Assembly (NCBI GenBank): GCA_947088195.1
Contig: CAMUFS010000172.1
Location: forward strand, 1 to 6,819
Direction of reading: 5' to 3'
Source: an uncultured Clostridia bacterium
GTDB lineage: Bacteria > Bacillota > Clostridia > Lachnospirales > Lachnospiraceae
Length of the DNA stretch: 6,819 bases
Shown here: piece after piece, positions 1 to 6,694 of the stretch
Layout of the letters: each line of letters opens with the position of its first letter
Numbering within the stretch: position 1 is the first letter of the stretch
Made by a program: the position numbers and the translations under genes
Notes under the pieces: generated by a model
The model's database searches: none
Seen by the model: the letters and a program-made list of their open reading frames with translations, nothing else
Told to the model about the DNA's origin: nothing

Positions 1-16
1 CGAACATGATTCTCCT
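1..16 (-). other. Possible start of a gene running off the left edge (SD + ATG)
   Basis: On the minus strand AGGAG (12-16) is followed four bases later by ATG (5-7), then TTC and the window edge. This is a plausible ribosome binding site and start codon for a gene lying to the left, but only two codons are visible. In the related right-hand copy the equivalent triplet is ATA, so the start is not conserved. It could be chance in a repeat. Confidence 0.2.
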
Positions 17-55
17 ATTACAAATAAGCGATAACTATATTTTGTATAAAGTATA
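2..55 (-). repeat. AT-rich dispersed repeat module, left copy (inverted relative to right end)
   Basis: Read on the minus strand, this stretch matches 6695-6755 of the plus strand in three ordered blocks: an identical 16-mer TATACTTTATACAAAA (40-55 versus 6695-6710), an identical TTATTTGT (20-27 versus 6723-6730), and GAATCATGTTC versus GAATCATATTC (2-12 versus 6745-6755, 10 of 11). The spacing between the last two blocks differs by 7 bases. The two copies are therefore in inverted orientation about 6.6 kb apart. The module runs to the window edge, so its true left boundary is unknown. Its function is unknown; see the finding on codon-like conservation. Confidence 0.7.
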
Positions 56-241
56 CCTACAGTGTAATTGTTTCTTAAAAAATAATTAACTGCATTTTAT
101 AAATCTTTTAAATTTTTTGCCTCACTATTTTTATCTACCAATTCATTTGTAATTAGAATCTTATGATCACGTTTTTTGCCATTTCAAGATGATTCAAATT
201 ATTGCTCCTTCAAATTCATCCTGTATAACACAAGTCACACT
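56..241. other. AT-rich non-genic stretch downstream of the aldo/keto reductase
   Basis: No intact gene and no convincing hairpin-plus-T-run terminator for the reductase is visible. On the minus strand, one frame is open from 183 down to 100 (28 codons, stop TAA at 97-99) and open again from 96 to the window edge. The first part has no start codon in frame, but an ATG at 180-182 would join it if one base were added in the run of six A residues (172-177 on the plus strand as T). This could be a decayed coding remnant. It is too short to assign to a family. Confidence 0.4.
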
Positions 242-1366
242 CTACATACTCCTAAAGTCCTCTGCCACCCTTACCAAATCCTGCCGAATAGCAATAGCCT
301 GTGGACATTCCTTTTCACAGGCACCACACTTTCTACACTGATCTGCGCGCGCACTCTCAGACAGTTCTCTCTCATATTTCTTCTTTGCGGCAGTTGGATT
401 TCCGTACATCGCCTCATGATTCCAGATAGCAAAATTCTTTGGTATATCAATTCCAAATGGGCAAGGCATACAATAACGACAGCCTGTACATCCATTTTTT
501 ACACGGCTTTTGATTGTCCCTGCCACCTGTTCCACCAACCTCTGCTCCTCTGCGTCAAGCGGCTGAAAATTCTCAAAAGTACTTAAATTATCCAATACCT
601 GATCATAAGTGGACATACCACTCAAAATCACTTTTACATTTGGATGTGTTCCCACCCAGCGAAGTGCCCAGGAAGACACACTCGCCTGCGGATTAGCACT
701 CTTGTACATCGCTGCAATATCCTCCGGCAACACAGCAAGAGAACCACCTTTAATTGGCTCCATTATCACCATAGGTACGCCAAGCCGCTCTGCCAATGCA
801 TAGCCCTTCTCTCCCGCCTGATGTTCTCTATCCATATAATTGTACTGAATCTGGCAAAAATCCCAATTTCGATATGTAAGAATCTCCTCAAATACTTCAT
901 AAGAATCATGAAAAGAGAATCCCAGATACTTAATCTTACCCTGCTCTCTAAGCTCCTCACAATACTCCAGAATCCCAAGCTTAAGAATCTTATCCCATCT
1001 TTCCTTATTTAATGCATGAAGAAGATAAAAATCCACATAATCTACCTGAAGACGATCAAGCTGTTCCTGAAATGTCTCTTTTACGTCTTCGATTGTTTCC
1101 ACCTTCCACACAGGAAGCTTTGTGGCAAGGTAAAAACTGCTTCTCTCATATTTTTTTAATACTCGTCCTACAAATGGCTCACTCTCACCATTATGATAGG
1201 GATATGCCGTATCAATATAGGTCACACCCGACGCGATCGCTTTATCTAACATCTTCTCCGCTTCCGCCTCATCGATGCCGCCTCCTTCTCTCAAAGGAAA
1301 ACGCATACAGCCAAAGCCAAGCAATGATGGCTTCACTCCAAGCTTATCCATACTTCTATATTCCAT
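242..1366 (-). CDS. Aldo/keto reductase with C-terminal ferredoxin-like 4Fe-4S domain
   Basis: A 374-residue cytoplasmic oxidoreductase. Residues 1-280 form the aldo/keto reductase barrel, with the family's catalytic tetrad visible as D52, Y57, K83 and H117 (in DTAYPYHNGESE, ATK and LLH contexts). The tail adds C293-x2-C296-x2-C299-x2-C302-P and C344-x2-C347-x2-C350-x3-C354-P, enough ligands for two 4Fe-4S clusters. This is the common anaerobe architecture usually annotated as 'aldo/keto reductase with 4Fe-4S domain'; members reduce or oxidise carbonyl/alcohol substrates, but the substrate cannot be read from the sequence. The cluster tail suggests electron exchange with ferredoxin-type partners (inference). 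The start is fixed by GAGG (1372-1375) five bases before ATG. It is the last gene of the minus-strand run, 142 bp beyond the permease gene, and may be transcribed on its own or by read-through. Confidence 0.93.
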   Translation of the reverse strand: MEYRSMDKLGVKPSLLGFGCMRFPLREGGGIDEAEAEKMLDKAIASGVTYIDTAYPYHNGESEPFVGRVLKKYERSSFYLATKLPVWKVETIEDVKETFQEQLDRLQVDYVDFYLLHALNKERWDKILKLGILEYCEELREQGKIKYLGFSFHDSYEVFEEILTYRNWDFCQIQYNYMDREHQAGEKGYALAERLGVPMVIMEPIKGGSLAVLPEDIAAMYKSANPQASVSSWALRWVGTHPNVKVILSGMSTYDQVLDNLSTFENFQPLDAEEQRLVEQVAGTIKSRVKNGCTGCRYCMPCPFGIDIPKNFAIWNHEAMYGNPTAAKKKYERELSESARADQCRKCGACEKECPQAIAIRQDLVRVAEDFRSM

Positions 1367-1370
1367 ATTA

Positions 1371-1375
1371 ACCTC
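1371..1375 (-). promoter_or_regulatory. Ribosome binding site of the aldo/keto reductase
   Basis: GAGGT on the minus strand, with GAGG ending five bases before the ATG at 1364-1366. It supports this start codon. Confidence 0.7.
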
Positions 1376-1381
1376 GATTCT

Positions 1382-1395
1382 GCCGCTTTTGCGGC
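1382..1395 (-). promoter_or_regulatory. Small GC hairpin in the leader of the aldo/keto reductase
   Basis: GCCGC-TTTT-GCGGC forms a perfect 5-bp stem with a 4-base loop, ending six bases upstream of the reductase's Shine-Dalgarno sequence. Read on the minus strand it is not followed by a T run, so it is a poor terminator for the upstream importer genes. It may be a 5' mRNA stabiliser, a processing signal, or of no function. A T-rich run follows it only on the plus strand, where no gene precedes it. Confidence 0.35.
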
Positions 1396-1508
1396 TTAAC
1401 TTTTTCTATATTCGTCTCATTTTATTATTTTAATCTATCTATCTTCATTTTTCCACAATTATTTTTACTGTTTTCTTATACAAAAAATCAGTATTGTTGT
1501 GTTACCCT

Positions 1509-2324
1509 TTATAAGCGCATCCCTCTTCCCACTACTGCTGCCAATAGATAAACAAAGAGATTTACCAACACTATGCTTGCCCCCGTTGGTATTGAGAAAA
1601 GATAAGATGCTATCATTCCTACAAAAAAACACAGCACAGATAAAATGGCAGAGCTTATCATCACACTTCGAAAATTTTGAAACAGACGCATAGAACTTAG
1701 CGCTGGAAAGATAATGAGTCCTGAAATTAACATTGTCCCCATAATCCTCATGCCCACCACAATGGTGATCGCCGTGAGAACCGCCAAAAGCATGTTGTAA
1801 AAGCCTGTTTTCACTCCATTTGCTTTCGCAAAGCTCTCATCAAAGGTCACGGCAAAAATGGCATGATAACACAAGAGAAACACCAAAAATACCACCGCTG
1901 ACAATACAATACAAAGTACCATATCACTTTTATTCATGGACAAAATGCTGCCAAACATATAACTGTATACATCTGCGTTCATTCCACCAGACAGCGCTGT
2001 CACTGTCACTCCCACCGCAATGGCGCTGGTTGATATTAGCCCAATCGCTGCATCTCCCTTAAGCTTTCCCTCTTCGCTGATGCGCAAAAGCAAAAATGCC
2101 GCCAAAATCACAACTGGAATTGCCACCACAAGTGGAGCCACATTCATCACCATGGCGACAGACAATGCACCAAATCCCACATGTGACAGCCCATCCCCAA
2201 TCATAGAATAATGCTTAAGTACCAATGTAACACCCAGAAGTGAGGCACACAGAGCAACCAACCCGCCAATCACAAAAGCTCGCACCATAAAATGATAAGA
2301 AAGCATCTCCTGCAACACTGTCAT
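1509..2324 (-). CDS. znuB: Zinc/manganese-type ABC transporter permease (ZnuB-like)
   Basis: A 271-residue integral membrane protein of the ABC-3 family, the permease of high-affinity zinc/manganese importers. It is almost wholly hydrophobic, with about seven to nine membrane spans. Family hallmarks are the DGLSH motif at 44-48 after the first span, the SYMFGSIL segment after the central extracytoplasmic turn, the MGTMLISGLIIFPA helix, and a C-terminal PTGASIVL. Length is normal for the family. A purine-rich GGGAGAG lies about five bases before ATG. It starts 15 bp after the ATPase gene, so the two are surely co-transcribed and the proteins form the membrane-bound importer. The sequence alone does not settle zinc against manganese; the His-rich loop of the partner lipoprotein favours zinc. 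Confidence 0.93.
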   Translation of the reverse strand: MTVLQEMLSYHFMVRAFVIGGLVALCASLLGVTLVLKHYSMIGDGLSHVGFGALSVAMVMNVAPLVVAIPVVILAAFLLLRISEEGKLKGDAAIGLISTSAIAVGVTVTALSGGMNADVYSYMFGSILSMNKSDMVLCIVLSAVVFLVFLLCYHAIFAVTFDESFAKANGVKTGFYNMLLAVLTAITIVVGMRIMGTMLISGLIIFPALSSMRLFQNFRSVMISSAILSVLCFFVGMIASYLFSIPTGASIVLVNLFVYLLAAVVGRGMRL

Positions 2325-2339
2325 ATTTTCTCTCCCTCA

Positions 2340-3035
2340 CTATATTAAAAGCTCTTTTCCTACACTGCTTTTTTGGTAATCTTCTTTATTTCCAAAAAAA
2401 TAACCTTCTTTTTTTATATGAAGCACTTTATTTGCCTCCCCAAGCGCCGTCCCAATATCATGGGATACCATCACCACCGAGATATGATGTTCTTTATTAA
2501 GTTTTCCAATTAGCTGATAAAACTCTGCTGTCGCCATTGGGTCAAGCCCGGTTATTGGCTCATCTAAAAAAATTATCTTATCTGTAGCACATAATGCTCT
2601 TGCTAACAGCACCCTCTGCTGTTGCCCACCAGAAAGCCTTCGATAAGAGCGCTGTCTTAAATCTTCTATACCAAGCTGCCTTAATTTTTCACATGCCAGT
2701 TCCTTCTCCTCCCTTGTATAAAATGGACGCCATCCCTTGCCACTCAAGCATCCCGACAACACAACCTCCATCACCGAAGCTGGAAAATCTTTTTGAAGCT
2801 GTGTTTGCTGAGGCAGATAACCAACATGTGCGCGCAAGGTTCCTCCACTAAAAATCACCTTGCCCTCCTTTAGCGGAGTCAAACCTAATATTCCCTTAAT
2901 TAAGCTGCTCTTTCCAGAACCATTTTCCCCCACAATACAGATATAATCTCCCTCCTCCACAGAAAAAGAAATATCCTTTAATACCATTGTTCTCTCATAT
3001 GAAATTGATACATGCTCTACCGATAATTGAAGCAT
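2340..3035 (-). CDS. znuC: Zinc/manganese-type ABC transporter ATP-binding protein (ZnuC-like)
   Basis: A 231-residue ABC ATPase that powers the importer from the cytoplasmic face. All catalytic elements are intact: Walker A GENGSGKS (36-43), Q-loop Q76 in YLPQQ, signature LSGGQ (134-138), Walker B IIFLDE (154-159, with catalytic E159), D-loop GLD (163-165) and switch H192 in VSHD. The YLPQQ and DEPITGLDP contexts fit the metal-importer subfamily. The start ATG (3033-3035) is preceded by GAGGTGGAGT, a strong site with GAGG six bases upstream. It lies 33 bp after the lipoprotein gene and 15 bp before the permease gene, in the middle of the three-gene operon. Confidence 0.95.
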   Translation of the reverse strand: MLQLSVEHVSISYERTMVLKDISFSVEEGDYICIVGENGSGKSSLIKGILGLTPLKEGKVIFSGGTLRAHVGYLPQQTQLQKDFPASVMEVVLSGCLSGKGWRPFYTREEKELACEKLRQLGIEDLRQRSYRRLSGGQQQRVLLARALCATDKIIFLDEPITGLDPMATAEFYQLIGKLNKEHHISVVMVSHDIGTALGEANKVLHIKKEGYFFGNKEDYQKSSVGKELLI

Positions 3036-3068
3036 ACTCCACCTCGTTTCCTGTTACTATCATTCCTT

Positions 3069-4064
3069 TTATCCACCAAGCCCTACCTGCAAATTCAAAA
3101 GATTCTGCTTCATCAGTGAGAGATATGTCACACCTTCCTCCAACTCTTTCTTTGACACACTGTGACAAGAATGCCACAAAAGCATCTCACTTCCTGTCTC
3201 CTCCGCAATCGTCCGCGCGATCCGCGGATCTACTAACTCCTCATAATAGATCACTGGTATCTTTTTCTCTCTCATCTCTTTTACCATATGCACCACTGCG
3301 CGCACACTGGGCTCTGTCTCCGCCGAACAAGAATCATACACGGACTCATACAAAAGCCCATACTCCCGCGTAAAATAATACATGGCAAATCTGCCGCCAA
3401 AAAATAGCTCCTTCCTCTTTGCGTTATTCACTATATTGCGAATATCTACATCCAGGCTCTCAAGCTCATACAGATAATTGTCTGCATTTTCCCGGTAAAT
3501 TTCTTTGTGGGAAGGATCACATGCCATCAACGCTTCTGCAATATCCTCCACCATAATCATTGCATAAACTGGATTGGTCCAAATATGTGGATCATATATA
3601 TGTGTATGTCCAGAGTCATGTATATGTTCTTCCATATGCTCCTCATGCCCCTCTTCCATATGCAAGCTTTTATACTCCTCCTCAATCTCTTCTTCCCTCA
3701 CAAGAGAAATATGCGCCGAAACATCCACCACATAAGTATCGCTCTCCATTCCCTCCAGCACATCGGCCGCCCAGCCTTCCATATATTGACCTGTATATAG
3801 AAAAATATCTGCGTTTTGAATAGCGATCATATCCGCGGGCGAAGGATCGTAAGAATGGCTCTCCATCCCCGGCGGCAGCAGCAAAATCACATTGGCGTAC
3901 TCTCCCGCTATCTGTCTAGCAAAATCGTACTGCGGAAAAAGAGTTGCTATAACAGTAATCTTATTTTCATCCAAATTTCTATATTTTTCCGCCCCTCCGC
4001 ACGCTGATAAAATCAAAATCAGCACTGCCAAACCAACCAACCAAAGCACTCGACATCTTCTCAT
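3069..4064 (-). CDS. znuA: Metal ABC transporter substrate-binding lipoprotein (ZnuA-like)
   Basis: A 331-residue extracytoplasmic metal-binding lipoprotein of the ZnuA/AdcA cluster A-I family that delivers zinc (or manganese) to the permease. The N-terminus is MRRCR followed by a hydrophobic stretch and lipobox LSAC, with C22 as the lipidated residue. H70 (GMESHSYDPSP) and H160 (DPHIW) are the expected first two metal ligands; between them a His/Glu-rich loop (135-155) contains seven histidines, typical of zinc binders. The third-ligand position in the usual H-x-A-F-x-Y-F motif is R225, and the last is replaced by HSCH (298-301). I chose ATG at 4062-4064 because GGAG lies five bases upstream. 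An in-frame TTG at 4080-4082 would add six residues but has no ribosome binding site. First gene of the importer operon, behind its own promoter. Confidence 0.93.
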   Translation of the reverse strand: MRRCRVLWLVGLAVLILILSACGGAEKYRNLDENKITVIATLFPQYDFARQIAGEYANVILLLPPGMESHSYDPSPADMIAIQNADIFLYTGQYMEGWAADVLEGMESDTYVVDVSAHISLVREEEIEEEYKSLHMEEGHEEHMEEHIHDSGHTHIYDPHIWTNPVYAMIMVEDIAEALMACDPSHKEIYRENADNYLYELESLDVDIRNIVNNAKRKELFFGGRFAMYYFTREYGLLYESVYDSCSAETEPSVRAVVHMVKEMREKKIPVIYYEELVDPRIARTIAEETGSEMLLWHSCHSVSKKELEEGVTYLSLMKQNLLNLQVGLGG

Positions 4065-4069
4065 AAAAA

Positions 4070-4073
4070 CTCC
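4070..4073 (-). promoter_or_regulatory. Ribosome binding site deciding the ZnuA-like start
   Basis: GGAG on the minus strand, five bases before the ATG at 4062-4064. It favours this ATG over the upstream in-frame TTG (4080-4082), which has no comparable site. Confidence 0.75.
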
Positions 4074-4089
4074 ATCTTTCAAAAATTTC

Positions 4090-4101
4090 TTGGCAAACCA
4101 A
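4090..4101 (-). promoter_or_regulatory. Short inverted repeat in the importer leader
   Basis: TTGG-CAAA-CCAA, a perfect 4-bp inverted repeat that extends imperfectly into the flanking AATT tracts (4084-4105). It lies between the predicted transcription start and the ribosome binding site of the lipoprotein gene. It may be an accessory regulator site or a weak mRNA hairpin, or chance. Confidence 0.25.
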
Positions 4102-4123
4102 AATTGAAATCCGTTTTCATTTT
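4101..4123 (-). promoter_or_regulatory. Candidate operator over the importer transcription start
   Basis: AAATTGAAA-TCCGT-TTTCATTTT: two 9-base arms with 8 of 9 complementary pairs around a 5-base centre. The expected transcription start (about 4120, seven bases past the -10 box) falls inside it, the usual place for a repressor site. A metal-sensing repressor (Zur or AdcR type) would fit the genes it controls, but the sequence does not match a consensus of those families that I can recognise. Confidence 0.35.
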
Positions 4124-4126
4124 CTA

Positions 4127-4155
4127 ATCATAAAACAGCCTTTATCATTTGTCAA
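4127..4155 (-). promoter_or_regulatory. Sigma-A-type promoter of the metal importer operon
   Basis: On the minus strand, a perfect -35 TTGACA (4150-4155), a 17-base spacer and -10 TATGAT (4127-4132, 5 of 6). Start expected near 4120, giving a leader of about 56 bases before the lipoprotein ATG. The -35 box is part of a small inverted repeat TGTC-AAG-GACA (4150-4160). Confidence 0.75.
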
Positions 4156-4179
4156 GGACATAAAATCTCTTTCCAGTGA

Positions 4180-4208
4180 TTGTCTAACCAGCAATCTTAT
4201 GTTAAAAT
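4180..4208 (+). promoter_or_regulatory. Sigma-A-type promoter of the hydrogenase operon
   Basis: -35 TTGTCT (4180-4185, 4 of 6), a 17-base spacer and -10 TAAAAT (4203-4208, 5 of 6) preceded by TG one base upstream (4200-4201), an extended -10. Start expected near 4215, giving a leader of about 48 bases. It points away from the importer promoter, with 24 bases between the two -35 boxes. Confidence 0.65.
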
Positions 4209-4250
4209 ATAAATTAGAACTGTTACCACCAACCTCATACTACATAAAAA

Positions 4251-4255
4251 AGGAG
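4251..4255 (+). promoter_or_regulatory. Ribosome binding site of the hydrogenase gene
   Basis: AGGAG, seven bases before the ATG at 4263, preceded by an A run. Strong and well spaced. Confidence 0.8.
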
Positions 4256-4262
4256 ATTTGCT

Positions 4263-5738
4263 ATGCTACATGAAAACAATACTATCGAAGAAATAAAAAA
4301 CGAGGTTCTCTACCACGTCGCCAAAGCTGCTTTTGATGGCAATCTTGATAAAATCGAGGCAACTCTGCCCTACGAGATTCTGCCGGGAAGCAAGCCTAGC
4401 TTCCGCTGCTGTGTCTATAAAGAGCGTGAGGTAGTGCGCGAGCGAATTATGCTTGCCAAGAACATCAATCCATCAGATGGTGAGCCTTGCCGCAATACCG
4501 TGCAGATTATTCCTGCCGCCTGTGAGAACTGCCCAATCACCCGTTTTACCGTAACCGATAACTGCCAGAAATGTATGAGCAAAAAATGTATGCAGGCATG
4601 TCGTTTTGGAGCAATCTCTATGACGCGCGAAAAAGCATATATTGATCCTGATAAATGCAAAGAATGTGGACAGTGTTACACGGCTTGTCCTTATAATGCG
4701 ATCGTTGATATTATGCGTCCATGTCGCCGTGCCTGCCCAGTAGATGCCATTCAGGCAGGCGAGGACGGAAGAGTTCGAATTGATGATGAAAAATGCATCC
4801 GCTGTGGCTCCTGTATCAGTAAATGCCCATTTGGAGCGATCTCTGACAGTTCCCGTATGCTGGAAGTAATTGATTACATAAAAAGCGACAAACCAGTATA
4901 TGCATTGGTAGCTCCAGCAGCAGAGGGACAATTTGGCATAGATATCACAATGGAGTCCATCCGAAATGGTGCAAAAAAGCTTGGCTTTAAAGATATGGTT
5001 GACGTTGCCATTGGAGCAGACTTTGTGTCTGATTCTGAGGCAAAAGAATGGGCTGACGCATACAATGAGGGAAAGAAAATGACAACCTCCTGCTGCCCCG
5101 CTTTTGTTCACCTGATCCGCCGCCATTTCCCAGAACTGGTGGATCATATTTCTACCACTGTTTCTCCGATGGCCGCAACAGCAAGACTTGTAAAGGCAAT
5201 GAACCCTGATGCCATCTGTGTCTTTATTGGGCCATGCATCGCAAAAAAGAGTGAAGCTGGGCAAGATCAGGATCATCCGGGCGAAAATGCAGAATTAGTT
5301 CTCACTTTTGAAGAATTTCAGGCAATGCTTCGCGCCAAAGGTGTCAAGCTGGAACCATGTGCATTGGAAGAAGAACAGCACGGAAGCATCCATGGAAAGA
5401 ATTTCTCCAATTCTGGCGGAGTGACCAAAGCAGTAAAACATGCCTTGATGGAACAAGGCCTAAACGCAAGTGTCAATGTACGCCAGTGCAATGGCGCAGC
5501 AGAATGTCGCAAAGCACTTATGTTATTAAAAGCTGGTAAGCTTCCTGAGGACTTTATCGAAGGAATGGCATGTGAGGGTGGCTGTGTAGCTGGTCCCGGC
5601 AGTGTGCAGGAGGAAAGAGCCTTCAAGAAAGAACGTGAAAAACAGTTGAAAAAGGCAGATGACCGTCTGGTGACAGATACTGTATCCGAATACAGCGATT
5701 ACAGCTTCTCTATGCATCGCAGCAAAAAAATAGAATAA
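4263..5738 (+). CDS. Monomeric [FeFe]-hydrogenase, group-B type, with ferredoxin-like 4Fe-4S domains
   Basis: A 491-residue cytoplasmic enzyme of the iron-only hydrogenase family (2H+ + 2e- to H2, usually ferredoxin-linked). The N-terminal 200 residues are cysteine-rich: C87/C90, C101/C104/C109/C113, C132-x2-C135-x2-C138-x3-C142P, C154/C158P and C178-x2-C181-x2-C184-x3-C188P, implying several 4Fe-4S clusters. The H-cluster domain (about 210-450) has L1 TSCCP with C277 (position of the proton-relay cysteine) and C278 (cluster ligand), L2 GPCIAKK with C325 and K328, and L3 MACEGGC with C437 and C441. All four H-cluster cysteine ligands are present, so it should be active once matured. TSCCPAF and GPC, in place of the MPC of classical enzymes, and no N-terminal 2Fe-2S domain fit group B (CpIII-like). 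No HydE/F/G maturases are in the window. Followed by a transporter gene that overlaps its stop by one base. Confidence 0.92.
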   Translation: MLHENNTIEEIKNEVLYHVAKAAFDGNLDKIEATLPYEILPGSKPSFRCCVYKEREVVRERIMLAKNINPSDGEPCRNTVQIIPAACENCPITRFTVTDNCQKCMSKKCMQACRFGAISMTREKAYIDPDKCKECGQCYTACPYNAIVDIMRPCRRACPVDAIQAGEDGRVRIDDEKCIRCGSCISKCPFGAISDSSRMLEVIDYIKSDKPVYALVAPAAEGQFGIDITMESIRNGAKKLGFKDMVDVAIGADFVSDSEAKEWADAYNEGKKMTTSCCPAFVHLIRRHFPELVDHISTTVSPMAATARLVKAMNPDAICVFIGPCIAKKSEAGQDQDHPGENAELVLTFEEFQAMLRAKGVKLEPCALEEEQHGSIHGKNFSNSGGVTKAVKHALMEQGLNASVNVRQCNGAAECRKALMLLKAGKLPEDFIEGMACEGGCVAGPGSVQEERAFKKEREKQLKKADDRLVTDTVSEYSDYSFSMHRSKKIE

Positions 5739-6613
5739 TGAAACATGCCATTGTATATGCTATACTAGCAGCAGCTTTATATGCCATAAATATTCCTGTG
5801 TCCAAGCTACTTTTAACTCATGCAGGCGCCACTATGATGGCAGCTTTTCTCTATCTAGGTGCAGGGATTGGACTTCTCATCTATGGAGCCGTCGAACGAT
5901 TAACGAAAAAGGGGCAGAAACAAGCCCCTTTGACAAAAAAAGAGCTGCCATATACTATTGCTATGGTATTGTTGGATATCATTGCTCCCATTCTACTTAT
6001 GCTTGGCATTGCAAGGACAAACTCGGCTAATGTATCATTGTTAAATAATTTTGAAATTGTGGCCACTTCCCTTATTGCTCTCGTTATCTTTAAAGAAGTC
6101 ATATCCTCTAAGCTCTGGCTTGCCATTGCCATGGTAACACTTGCAAGTACCATCCTTAGCTTTGAAGGAGTTGGTGCCTTTACCTTTAATGAAGGATCTC
6201 TTTTTGTTTTGGGCGCATGTATCTGTTGGGGCTTTGAGAATAACTGTACTAAAATGATAAGCAATAAGAGTTCTACAGAAATTGTTGTGATAAAAGGATG
6301 TTTTTCTGGAATGGGAAGTTTTTTAATTGCTTTGCTGCTCAGAGAAAATCTGCCAACGCTCCCATGGATATTTGCCATTCTTCTTTTGGGTTTTGTGGCA
6401 TATGGACTTAGCATTAAATTTTATATTATGGCACAGCAGCATTTAGGTGCGGCAAAAACAAGTGCCTATTATTCTATTGCACCATTTTTGGGAGTGGCAT
6501 TTAGTATGATACTATTAAGAGAGAAACCAACCTTGCAATTTTTTGCTGCTTTATTTATTATGATTATAAGTACTGTTTTTATGATTCAAGATTCTCTTAA
6601 TACCAAAAATTAA
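5738..6613 (+). CDS. EamA/DMT-family transporter
   Basis: A 291-residue membrane protein with about ten hydrophobic spans in two homologous EamA halves (about 5-143 and 150-287), the usual drug/metabolite transporter layout. A basic cytoplasmic loop lies at 54-69, and each half ends with the family's charged turn (FKEVIS at 118-123; LREKP at 260-264). Family members export amino acids, metabolites or drugs; the substrate here cannot be told. The start ATG shares its A with the hydrogenase stop (TAATG) and has no good Shine-Dalgarno sequence of its own, only an A-rich stretch, so translation probably depends on ribosomes finishing the hydrogenase. That makes co-expression with the hydrogenase nearly certain. 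No clear terminator follows. Confidence 0.9.
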   Translation: MKHAIVYAILAAALYAINIPVSKLLLTHAGATMMAAFLYLGAGIGLLIYGAVERLTKKGQKQAPLTKKELPYTIAMVLLDIIAPILLMLGIARTNSANVSLLNNFEIVATSLIALVIFKEVISSKLWLAIAMVTLASTILSFEGVGAFTFNEGSLFVLGACICWGFENNCTKMISNKSSTEIVVIKGCFSGMGSFLIALLLRENLPTLPWIFAILLLGFVAYGLSIKFYIMAQQHLGAAKTSAYYSIAPFLGVAFSMILLREKPTLQFFAALFIMIISTVFMIQDSLNTKN

Positions 6614-6645
6614 ATCTAATCTCTTCATGTTTGAGAAAAGGCGCA

Positions 6646-6688
6646 CAGAGAATTGGCGATAGTCCTCCATCACCGTGCTCCGCTTAGT
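6646..6688 (+). repeat. GC-richer direct repeat, copy 1
   Basis: Starts CAGAGAATTGGC and ends CCGCTTAGT. It matches 6770-6813 in 39 of 44 aligned columns (four substitutions, one single-base gap). Copy start points are 124 bp apart with 81 bp between. It begins about 32 bp after the transporter stop. Confidence 0.8.
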
Positions 6689-6694
6689 GAAAAA

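Noticed and set aside
1382..1410. GCCGC-TTTT-GCGGC followed by a T-rich run as a plus-strand terminator
   Set aside because: There is no plus-strand gene upstream, the T run is interrupted by AA, and the stem is only 5 bp.
4065..4082. Six-residue N-terminal extension of the ZnuA-like protein from a TTG start
   Set aside because: No Shine-Dalgarno upstream of the TTG, whereas the ATG at 4062-4064 has GGAG five bases before it and gives a standard lipoprotein signal peptide.
4198..4216. Rex (NADH-sensing) operator at the hydrogenase -10 region
   Set aside because: Only a TGTTAA half is recognisable; the opposite half does not match, so this is no better than chance in AT-rich DNA.
4473..5276. 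267-codon open frame on the minus strand opposite the hydrogenase
   Set aside because: It lies wholly inside a well-supported gene on the other strand, shows no recognisable domain, and is rich in Cys, Ile and Phe as expected from an antisense reading.
5881..6414. 177-codon open frame on the minus strand opposite the transporter
   Set aside because: Antisense shadow of the EamA transporter gene with no domain or ribosome binding site noted.
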